64,000 bases of DNA from Branchipolynoe longqiensis (Eukaryota > Annelida > Polychaeta > Phyllodocida > Polynoidae). The notes beneath the pieces are model-generated. The model did not search any database. It saw nothing but the letters and a program-made list of their open reading frames with translations, and was not told the DNA's origin. Below are positions 12,201 to 24,200 of this stretch, in pieces. The first letter of the stretch is position 1. Each line of letters begins with the position of its first letter. The stretch is taken from contig CM059202.1 in the NCBI GenBank assembly GCA_030323885.1, positions 45,526,849 to 45,590,848 of the forward strand, in the 5' to 3' direction. A program made the position numbers and the translations under genes.

Positions 12201-15200
12201 AACACATGGTGTACTTGGGGGAGAGAGCGGTAACGCATGGTGTACTTGGGGGAGAGAGGGTTAACACAGGCTGTACTTGGGGGATAGAGGGTTAACACAA
12301 GGTGTACTTGGGGGAGAGAGGGTTAACACATGGTGTAGTTGGGGGAGAGAGGGTTAACCGGGATGTACTTGGGGGAGAGAGGGTTAACACATGGTGTACT
12401 TGCGGGAGAGACGGTTAACACATGGTGTACTTGGGGGAGAGAGGGGTAACGCATGATGTACTTGGGGGAGAGAGGGTTAACACAAGGTGTACTTGGGGGA
12501 GAGAGGGTTAACGCATGGTGTACTTGGGGGAGAGAGGGTTAACGCATGGTGTACTTGGGGGAGAAAGGGTTAACGCATGGTGTACTTGGGGGAGAGAGGG
12601 TTAACGCATGGTGTACTTGGGGGAGAGAGGGTTAACACATGGTGTACTTGCGGGAGAGACGGTTAACACATGGTGTACTTGGGGGAGAGAGGGTTAATGC
12701 ATGATGTACTTGGGGGAGAGAGGGTTAACACAAGGTGTACTTGGGGGAGAGAGGGTTAATGTATGGTGTACTTGGGGGAGAGACGGTTAACGCAAGGTGT
12801 CCTTGGGGGAGAGAGGGTTAACACATGGTGTACTTGGGGGAGAGAGGGTAAACACATGGTGTACTTGGGGGAGAGAGGGTTCACACATGGTGTACTTGGG
12901 GGAGAGAGGGTTAACACAAGCTGTACTTGGGGGAGAGAGGGTTAACTGGGATTACTTGGGGGAGAGAGGGTTAACGCATGGTGTACTTGGGGAGAGAGGG
13001 TTAATGCATGGTGTACTTGGGGGAGAGAGGGTTAATGTATGGTGTACTTGGGGGAGAGACGGTTAACGCAAGGTGTACTTGGGGGAGAGAGGGTTAACGC
13101 ATGGTGTACTTGGGGGAGAGAGGGTTACTGCATGGTGTACTTGGGGGAGAGAGGGTTAACACAAGGTGTACTTGGGGGAGAGAGGGTTAACACATGGTGT
13201 ACTTGGGAGAGAGAGGGTTAACACATGGTGTTCTTGGGGGAGAGAGGGTTAACGCATGGTGTACTTGGGGGAGAGAGGGTTAACTGGGTTACTTGGGGAG
13301 AGAGGGTTAACGCATGGTGTACTTGGGGAGAGAGGGTTAACACATGGCGTACTTGGGGAGAGAGGGTTAACGCATGGTGTACATGGGGAGAGAGGGTTAA
13401 CGCATGGTGTACTTGGGGGAGAGGGTTAACGCATGGTGTACTTGGGGAGAGAGGGTTAACGCATGGTGTACTTGGGGGAGAGAGGGTTAACGCATGGTGT
13501 ACTTGGGGAGAGAGGTTAACACATGGTGTACTTGGGGGAGAGAGGGTTAACGCATGGTGTACTTGGGGGAGAGAGGGTTAACGCATGGTGTACTTGGGGA
13601 GAGAGGGTTAACACATGGTGTACTTGGGGGAGAGAGGGTTAACGCATGGTGTACTTGGGGGAGAGAGGGTTAACGCATGGTGTACTTGGGGAGAGAGGGT
13701 TAACGCATGGTGTACTTGGGGGAGAGAGGGTTAACGCATGGTGTACTTGGGGAGAGAGGGTTAACACATGGTGTACTTGGGGGAGAGAGGGTTAACGCAT
13801 GGTGTACTTGGGGGAGAGAGGGTTAACGCATGGTGTACTTGGGGAGAGAGGGTTAACGCATGGTGTACTTGGGGGAGAGAGGGTTAACACATGGTGTACT
13901 TGGGGGAGAGAGGGTTAACGCATGGTGTACTTGGGGGAGAGAGGGTTAACGCATGGTGTACTTGGGGGAGAGAGGGTTAACGCATGGTGTACTTGGGGGA
14001 GAGAGGGTTAACGCATGGTGTACTTGGGGAGAGAGGGTTAACGCATGGTGTACTTGGGGGAGAGAGGGTTAACGCATGGTGTACTTGCGGGAGATAGGGT
14101 TAACGCATGGTGTACTTGGGGGAGAGAGGGTTAACACATGGTGTACTTGGGGGAGAGAGGGTTAACACATGGTGTACTTGGGGGAGAGAGGGTTAACGCA
14201 TGGTGTACTTGGGGGAGAGAGGGTTAACGCATGGTGTACTTGGGGGAGAGAGGGTTAACACATGGTGTACTTGGGGAGAGAGGGTTAACGCATGGTGTAC
14301 TGGGGAGAGAGGGTTAACGCATGGTGTACTTGGGGGAGAGAGGGTTAACGCATGGTGTACTTGGGGGAGAGAGGGTTAACACAGTGTACTTGGGGAGAAG
14401 GTTAACAGTGTACTTGGGGGAGAGAGGGTTAACGCATGGTGTACTTGGAGGAGAGAGGGTTAACGCATGGTGTACTTGGGGGAGAGAGGGTTAACACATG
14501 GTGTACTTGGGGGAGAGAGGGTTAACGCATGGTGTACTTGGGGGAGAGAGGGTTAATGCATGGTGTACTTGGGGAGAGAGGTTAACGCATGGTGTACTTG
14601 GGGAGAGAGGGTTAACCATGGTGTACTTGGGGGAGAGAGGGTTAACGCATGGTGTACTTGGGGGAGAGAGGGTTAACGCATGGTGTACTTGGGGAGAGAG
14701 GGTTAATGCATGGTGTACTTGGGGAGAGAGGGTTAACACATGGTGTACTTGGGGAGAGAGGGTTAACGCATGGTGTACTTGGGGGAGAGAGGGTTAACGC
14801 ATGGTGTACTTGGGGAGAGAGGGTTAACGCATGGTGTACTTGGGGAGAGAGGGTTAACGCATGGTGTACTTGGGGGAGAGAGGGTTAACACAAGGTGTAC
14901 TTGGGGAGAGAGGGTTAACGCAGGTGTACTTGGGGAGAGGGTTAAGCGTGTACTTGGGGGAGAGAGGGTAAGCATGTGTATTGGGGGAGAGAGGGTTAAC
15001 GCATGGTGTACTTGGGGGAGAGAGGGTTATCGCATGGTGTACTTGGGGAGACAGGGTTAATGTATGGTGTACTTGGGGGAGAGAGGGTTAACGCATGGTG
15101 TACTTGGGGAGAGAGGGTTAACGCATGGTGTACTTGGGGGAGAGAGGGTTAACGCATGGTGTACTTGGGGGAGAGAGGGTTAACGCATGGTGTACTTGGG

Positions 15201-18200
15201 GGAGAGAGGGTTAACACAAGGTGTACTTGGGGAGAGAGGGTTACCACAAGGTGTACTTGGGGGAGAGTTAGGGTGTACTGGGGGAAGGTCATGGTGTACT
15301 TGGAGAGAGAGGGTTAATGCATGGTGTACTTGGGGAGAGAGGGTTAACGCATGGTGTACTTGGGGGAGAGAGGGTTAATTCATGGTGTACTTGGAGGAGA
15401 GAGGGTTAATGCATGGTGTACTTGGAGGAGAGAGGGTTAACTGGGATTACTTGGGGGAGAGAGGGTTAATGCATGGTGTACTTGGGGGAGAGAGGGTTAA
15501 CACATGGTGTGCTTGGAGGAGAGAGGGTTAACTGGGATTACTTGGGGGAGAGAGGGTTAACACAAGGTGTACTTGGGGGCAGATGGTTAATGCGGGTGTA
15601 CTTGGGGGAGAGAGGGTTAAAGTATGGTGTACTTGAGGGAGAGAGGGTTAATGCTGGGTGTACTTGGGGGATAGAGGGTTAACGCATGGTGTACTTGGGG
15701 GAGAGAGGGTTAACCGGGATGTACTTGGGGGGATAGGGTTAATGCAGGGTGTACTTGGCGAGAGAGGGTTAATGCGGGTGTACTTGGGGGATAGAGGGTT
15801 AACCAGGGTGTACTTGGGGGAGGGAAGGTTAATGCTGGGTTAATGTATGGTGTACTTGGGGAGAGAGAGTTAACGTATGGTGTACTTGGGGAGAGAGGGT
15901 AAACGTATGGTGTACTTGGGGAGAGAGGGTTAATGTATGGTGTACTTGGGGAGAGAGGGTAAACGTATGGTGTACTTTGGTGAGAGAGGGTTAAGGTGAC
16001 GGTCTACTTGGGGCAGAGAGGGTTAACACGGGTGTACTTGGGGGAAAGAGGGTTAAGGTGACAGTGTAGTTGGGTTTGTTTGTTGTTGTTTTATGTCCTA
16101 GCAACATCTAAGGTCATATCAGGATGGGGTGTACTTGGGGGAGAGAGGGTTAACCTGGGTGTACTTGGGGGAAAGAGGGTTATGGGAAGGGAATGCGTGG
16201 GGAAGACAGGATTAAGATCACATCTTTGTACAATTGAAAGCATACATATTTTCTTGAAGATTTATGCTGCCTATTATGGGTAAGTCTGAATAGACTTGTT
16301 TTCATCATTAGACAGTTTGTCTATAGAAACCCCGAGCCTACACTTTTACCGACCCAAGGGATTTTTAACCTCCCACACCACATAGACATGGTATGAGAGC
16401 AACTGACCTTTGATGATACTGTAAGTTATACACAGTGGTGGAAATCCATTTTGGCAAAGGTGGGGGGGGGGGGCATGGGGAATCGAACCACTGACCTTCA
16501 GATTAGGAGTCTGACCTAGAAAAAAGTCAGACACTCTAACCACTCCACCATAGAGAACACCATAAAATGGAGAAACATTTCTGTTGAAAGCAAATAGTGT
16601 ATGATGAAACCAATTTGCAAATGTTGAAAGCAAATAGCATATGTTGAAAGTAATTAGCATATGTTGAAAACGATAAGCACATGTTAGAAGTAATTAGCGT
16701 ATGTTGAAAGGCGTGATTATATGATGATGGTTTTAAGGTGAAGCATTTGAACAGTCACAGTTCTTCACTGTTCTTTGTTTCTCGCCTCATTTACTAATTA
16801 CTTGGGTTTCATTTATAAATTGAGAACTAGCTAATGTGGGAAATGGCCCATCTGCAAATTGAACATGACACAGGGTAGAACATTGCACTGATAACAGATT
16901 CTCTCATGCATAGGGCTGAATTCTACTTACACATTCTCTTACGATAAATTGTAATGTTTCATTTCGCATATATTTCCAGATGGGGATCTTTTGACAGCAA
17001 CCATGGAACTTGGAATGGAATGATTGGAGAAGTTATAAAACGCAAGGTATATATATATACTTATGAATATATATGTGCTGTATAAGCATTATATGAGTAT
17101 AATTATCCATAAACTGATGATCCTCTAAGTGTGCCCCTGCTGCACCATGTTCTGACACTTCTCAACGACTGACACTTAACAACTCAATCGGACTGGTCAA
17201 GCTCCCCTCCTTGCCTGGTGCTGCCACCTGGCCAATTCAGCTGTCACGCCTCGGCCTCTCGCCTGTACTACTCGCTTAAAAAACATTGTTTATCGGCAGA
17301 GGGCACTTACCTCTTGCCAGAGAATACAGTTTTCCATCCCACTACCTTGTTTGCCTTTCCTTCTTTCTTGTAGGAAATAATTATATATATATATATGTCT
17401 ATATTTATTGACTACGCTATTTCTTTTTGTGTGTACAATATTTAGAGTCAGCTTAGTATTCTCTCATTCAACTTTGTTCTTTGTCAATCCAACAAGAATA
17501 TTTATGTCCTCCGACCTTTGCCTGTTCTTTTTTATCCCTCGAATGGTCAAAATAATTGATCTGACAGGAATCCAATCAAACTGCAGCATACAATCGTTCA
17601 AAAGGTGTTAACAGCAATACCAGATTAACATCAGATTCCAGGATACACCCAGCTAACGCCAGCATATTCAAATTCATTGCTGCACATGACAAAACTGAAC
17701 GGAGCATCCTCATCATGTGTAGTGGGCCCTGACGGTGGAGTCTCTGACTTGGCCTGAGCATACGGCTCAAAAACAAGTTATAATCTGTATTCACTGTAAC
17801 AAGTTATAATCTGTATTCACTGTAACAAGTTATAATCTGTATTCACTGTAATCAGTTAAAATCTGTATTCACTGTAACAAGTTATAATCTGTATTCACTG
17901 TAACAAGTTATAATCTGTATTCACTGTAACAGTTATAATCTGTATTCACTGTAACAAGTTATAATCTGTATTCACTGTAACAAGTTATAATCTGTATTCA
18001 CTGTAACAAGTTATAATCTGTATTCACTGTAACAAGTTATAATCTGTATTCACTGTAACAAGTTATAATCTGTATTCACTGTAACAAGTTATAATCTGTA
18101 TTCACTGTAATCAGTTTTAATGTAGGGTGTGGTCAGTTGGAGTTAAACAAGGCGTATATAAATGTCAGTTCGATAGGAATATTCTAGTGTTACCCCATCG

Positions 18201-21200
18201 TGGTTAGCTATGTGAGTTTGTTAGTTGCAGGTTCCTCTTTTACGCTAAGATTCCATATACGCGGTATGCGGCATGCGGCATGCGGCATGCGAATGCGAAT
18301 GTGGTATATGCGGAATAGATATATGCCAACCCCCAATAGCAAAAAAGTTACCCATGACATTTTTGGGGGTTTTTCCTCCAAATTTGTGAAGGAAGATCAA
18401 AGTTACTATTGTTTTCTATGGCAAACACAGCAGTATTCGCATTCGCACCGATCGGTCCATGGGTCGATCCATTTGCCGCATTCGCATTCGCGTTCGTATT
18501 CGCATTCGGACGTATGGAAGCACCACTATTCATTTACATGCTTTTCGCTTTTTTGCCGCATGCTCACTCGCATTCGCATACCGCATACCGTGTATGTGGA
18601 ATCTTAGCTTTAGTGTTGATAGTCAGGTGCCAGCAATATGAGCCCTGCCGCTTGAGTGGGGTTGTTAGTAACACATTGAACCAGTTGTGACCAGTTGTAA
18701 AGTCGCCGGCTGGTGGTGTGAGTGGTGTGGACAAGCTAATGAGAAATCAATACAGGTAATGAAGAAAAGTAGGGAAAGAGTGAAAAGTAAGAGAGTGAGA
18801 CTCCCTGGTTTATTACCTTATATAGGTTTCTAAAATCCAAGATGGTGGTGGTCACATGGGTTGATCCACCAATCAGGGTTCAATCTGTTGTATCCAAGCC
18901 CTTGTCATGCTGGCTACAGTGCCTTGTGGTGGCCAGTGATCCATAAATAACACCTGGGGGGAGGGGGTATGTGAGGTGACTCCTCCAAAGACTGTATCTC
19001 AGAAGTGACACTCCTCCTCTATACTATTTTACTATACAATTTCTATACCTAATGAGTAATAGTTTACCAACTCCACATATCCCTCATATGCCTTTGGATT
19101 TTATATATCACCATTTACCATTATATAGACAAGTTGCAATTTATTATAGTAGAGTTCACATATATCCTCTTGTCATTATATCGCAAAATTTTACACAGTG
19201 AAGCAGTGGCACCTCCCTCAATGCATTTGGCTTGAAAATATTCGTGAGGGTTTTCATTTTGCTGTCATTTATAATCTTTCTTTCGTCAATTTCTTGCAGG
19301 CAAATAAACCTGGTGTTGGAGCAGACATTGCGGCTGCTGCCTTAACAATGACCTCAAGCCGTGAAAAGTATGTCGACTTCCTCAAGGTAAGTGAAAACAG
19401 TTAGTGCTTTGTGGAAGAAGTATGCTGACTTCAGCGATGTAAGTATTGCCAGTTAACAGATGGTCAGGGAAGTCAAAGGACTACATCAAGTTAAGTGATA
19501 ACAGTTATCGCTAATCGCTTTGTGGAAGAAGTATGCTGACTTCAGCGATGTAAGTATTGCCAGTTAACAGATGGTCAGGGAAGTCAAAGGACTACATCAA
19601 GTTAAGTGATAACAGTTATCGCTAATCGCTTTGTGGAAGAAGTATGCTGACTTCAGCGATGTAAGTATTGCCAGTTAACAGATGGTCAGTGAAGTCAAAG
19701 GACTACATCAAGTTAAGTGATAACAGTTATCGCTTATCGCTTTGTGGAAGAAGTATGCTGACTTCAGCGATGTAAGTATTGCCAGTTAACAGATGGTCAG
19801 TGAAGTCAAAGGACTACATCAAGTTAAGTGATAACAGTTATCGCTTATCGCTTTGTGGAAGAAGTATGCTGACTTCAGCGATGTAAGTATTGCCAGTTAA
19901 CAGATGGTCAGGGAAGTCAAAGGACTACATCAAGTTAAGTGATAACAGTTATCGCTAATCGCTTTGTGGAAGAAGTATGCTGACTTCAGCGATGTAAGTA
20001 TTGCCAGTTAACAGATGGTCAGGGAAGTCAAAGGACTACATCAAGTTAAGTGATAACAGTTATCGCTTATCGCTTTGTGGAAGAAGTATGCTGACTTCAG
20101 CGATGTAAGTATTGCCAGTTAAGAGATGGTCAGTGAAGTCAAAGGACTACATCAAGTTAAGTGATAACAGTTATCGCTTATCGCTTTGTGGAAGAAGTAT
20201 GCTGACTTCAGCGATGTAAGTATTGCCAGTTAACAGATGGTCAGTGAAGTCAAAGGACTACATCAAGTTAAGTGATAACAGTTATCGCTAATCGCTTTGT
20301 GGAAGAAGTATGCTGACTTCAGCGATGTAAGTATTGCCAGTTAACAGATGGTCAGTGAAGTCAAAGGACTACATCAAGTTAAGTGATAACAGTTATCGCT
20401 AATCGCTTTGTGGAAGAAGTATGCTGACTTCAGCGATGTAAGTATTGCCAGTTAACAGATGGTCAGGGAAGTCAAAGGACTACATCAAGTTAAGTGATAA
20501 CAGTTATCGCTAATCGCTTTGTGGAAGAAGTATGCTGACTTCAGCGATGTAAGTATTGCCAGTTAACAGATGGTCAGGGAAGTCAAAGGACTACATCAAG
20601 TTAAGTGATAACAGTTATCGCTAATCGCTTTGTGGAAGAAGTATGCTGACTTCAGCGATGTAAGTATTGCCAGTTAACAGATGGTCAGGGAAGTCAAAGG
20701 ACTACATCAAGTTAAGTGATAACAGTTATCGCTAATCGCTTTGTGGAAGAAGTATGCTGACTTCAGCGATGTAAGTATTGCCAGTTAACAGATGGTCAGG
20801 GAAGTCAAAGGACTACATCAAGTTAAGTGATAACAGTTATCGCTAATCGCTTTGTGGAAGAAGTATGCTGACTTCAGCGATGTAAGTATTGCCAGTTAAC
20901 AGATGGTCAGTGAAGTCAAAGGACTACATCAAGTTAAGTGATAACAGTTATCGCTTATCGCTTTGTGGAAGAAGTATGCTGACTTCAGCGATGTAAGTAT
21001 TGCCAGTTAACAGATGGTCAGGGAAGTCAAAGGACTACATCGCGGTAACTGATAACAGTTATCGCTTATCGCTTTGTGGAAGAAGTATGCTGACTTCAGC
21101 GATGTAAGTATTGCCAGTTAACAGATGGTCAGGGAAGTCAAAGGACTACATCGCGGTAACTGATAACAGTTATCGCTTATCGCTTTGTGGAAGAAGTATG

Positions 21201-24200
21201 CTGACTTCAGCGATGTAAGTATTGCCAGTTAACAGATGGTCAGGGAAGTCAAAGGACTACATCGCGGTAACTGATAACAGTTATCGCTTATCGCTTTGTG
21301 GAAGAAGTATGCTGACTTCAGCGATGTAAGTATTGCCAGTTAACAGATGGTCAGTGAAGTCAAAGGACTACATCAAGTTAAGTGATAACAGTTATCGCTT
21401 ATCGCTTTGTGGAAGAAGTATGCTGACTTCAGCGATGTAAGTATTGCCAGTTAACAGATGGTCAGGGAAGTCAAAGGACTACATCAAGTTAAGTGATAAC
21501 AGTTATCGCTTATCGCTTTGTGGAAGAAGTATGCTGACTTCAGCGATGTAAGTATTGCCAGTTAACAGATGGTCAGGGAAGTCAAAGGACTACATCAAGT
21601 TAAGTGATAACAGTTATCGCTTATCGCTTTGTGGAAGAAGTATGCTGACTTCAGCGATGTAAGTATTGCCAGTTAACAGATGGTCAGGGAAGTCAAAGGA
21701 CTACATCAAGTTAAGTGATAACAGTTATCGCTAATCGCTTTGTGGAAGAAGTATGCTGACTTCAGCGATGTAAGTATTGCCAGTTAACAGATGGTCAGGG
21801 AAGTCAAAGGACTACATCAAGTTAAGTGATAACAGTTATCGCTAATCGCTTTGTGGAAGAAGTATGCTGACTTCAGCGATGTAAGTATTGCCAGTTAACA
21901 GATGGTCAGGGAAGTCAAAGGACTACATCAAGTTAAGTGATAACAGTTATCGCTAATCGCTTTGTGGAAGAAGTATGCTGACTTCAGCGATGTAAGTATT
22001 GCCAGTTAACAGATGGTCAGGGAAGTCAAAGGACTACATCAAGTTAAGTGATAACAGTTATCGCTAATCGCTTTGTGGAAGAAGTATGCTGACTTCAGCG
22101 ATGTAAGTATTGCCAGTTAACAGATGGTCAGGGAAGTCAAAGGACTACATCAAGTTAAGTGATAACAGTTATCGCTAATCGCTTTGTGGAAGAAGTATGC
22201 TGACTTCAGCGATGTAAGTATTGCCAGTTAACAGATGGTCAGGGAAGTCAAAGGACTACATCAAGTTAAGTGATAACAGTTATCGCTAATCGCTTTGTGG
22301 AAGAAGTATGCTGACTTCAGCGATGTAAGTATTGCCAGTTAACAGATGGTCAGGGAAGTCAAAGGACTACATCAAGTTAAGTGATAACAGTTATCGCTAA
22401 TCGCTTTGTGGAAGAAGTATGCTGACTTCAGCGATGTAGGTATTGCCAGTTAACAGATGGTCAGGGAAGTCAAAGGACTACATCAAGTTAAGTGATAACA
22501 GTTATCGCTAATCGCTTTGTGGAAGAAGTATGCTGACTTCAGCGATGTAAGTATTGCCAGTTAACAGATGGTCAGGGAAGTCAAAGGACTACATCAAGTT
22601 AAGTGATAACAGTTATCGCTAATCGCTTTGTGGAAGAAGTATGCTGACTTCAGCGATGTAAGTATTGCCAGTTAACAGATGGTCAGTGAAGTCAAAGGAC
22701 TACATCAAGTTAAGTGATAACAGTTATCGCTAATCGCTTTGTGGAAGAAGTATGCTGACTTCAGCGATGTAAGTATTGCCAGTTAACAGATGGTCAGGGA
22801 AGTCAAAGGACTACATCAAGTTAAGTGATAACAGTTATCGCTAATCGCTTTGTGGAAGAAGTATGCTGACTTCAGCGATGTAAGTATTGCCAGTTAACAG
22901 ATGGTCAGTGAAGTCAAAGGACTACATCAAGTTAAGTGATAACAGTTATCGCTAATCGCTTTGTGGAAGAAGTATGCTGACTTCAGCGATGTAAGTATTG
23001 CCAGTTAACAGATGGTCAGGGAAGTCAAAGGACTACATCAAGTTAAGTGATAACAGTTATCGCTAATCGCTTTGTGGAAGAAGTATGCTGACTTCAGCGA
23101 TGTAAGTATTGCCAGTTAACAGATGGTCAGTGAAGTCAAAGGACTACATCAAGTTAAGTGATAACAGTTATCGCTTATCGCTTTGTGGAAGAAGTATGCT
23201 GACTTCAGCGATGTAAGTATTGCCAGTTAACAGATGGTCAGGGAAGTCAAAGGACTACATCAAGTTAAGTGATAACAGTTATCGCTAATCGCTTTGTGGA
23301 AGAAGTATGCTGACTTCAGCGATGTAAGTATTGCCAGTTAACAGATGGTCAGGGAAGTCAAAGGACTACATCAAGTTAAGTGATAACAGTTATCGCTTAT
23401 CGCTTTGTGGAAGAAGTATGCTGACTTCAGCGATGTAAGTATTGCCAGTTAACAGATGGTCAGGGAAGTCAAAGGACTACATCAAGTTAAGTGATAACAG
23501 TTATCGCTAATCGCTTTGTGGAAGAAGTATGCTGACTTCAGCGATGTAAGTATTGCCAGTTAACAGATGGTCAGGGAAGTCAAAGGACTACATCAAGTTA
23601 AGTGATAACAGTTATCGCTAATCGCTTTGTGGAAGAAGTATGCTGACTTCAGCGATGTAAGTATTGCCAGTTAACAGATGGTCAGGGAAGTCAAAGGACT
23701 ACATCAAGTTAAGTGATAACAGTTATCGCTAATCGCTTTGTGGAAGAAGTATGCTGACTTCAGCGATGTAAGTATTGCCAGTTAACAGATGGTCAGGGAA
23801 GTCAAAGGACTACATCAAGTTAAGTGATAACAGTTATCGCTAATCGCTTTGTGGAAGAAGTATGCTGACTTCAGCGATGTAAGTATTGCCAGTTAACAGA
23901 TGGTCAGTGAAGTCAAAGGACTACATCAAGTTAAGTGATAACAGTTATCGCTAATCGCTTTGTGGAAGAAGTATGCTGACTTCAGCGATGTAAGTATTGC
24001 CAGTTAACAGATGGTCAGGGAAGTCAAAGGACTACATCAAGTTAAGTGATAACAGTTATCGCTAATCGCTTTGTGGAAGAAGTATGCTGACTTCAGCGAT
24101 GTAAGTATTGCCAGTTAACAGATGGTCAGGGAAGTCAAAGGACTACATCGCGGTAACTGATAACAGTTTTTTTGTATTTTTTTGGTGATGGTAAATTTAC

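Noticed and set aside
11958..15843. Many frames of 60-118 codons repeating GERVNAWCTW
   Set aside because: They are the 31-bp array inside intron 3; they shift frame with each unit and appear on both strands.
18200..18690. Overlapping open frames on both strands
   Set aside because: They lie in a MITE with GCATTC repeats; no conserved protein pattern.
19387..24167. CRISPR-like regular array
   Set aside because: The repeats are contiguous 111-bp units with no unique spacers, in an animal intron.
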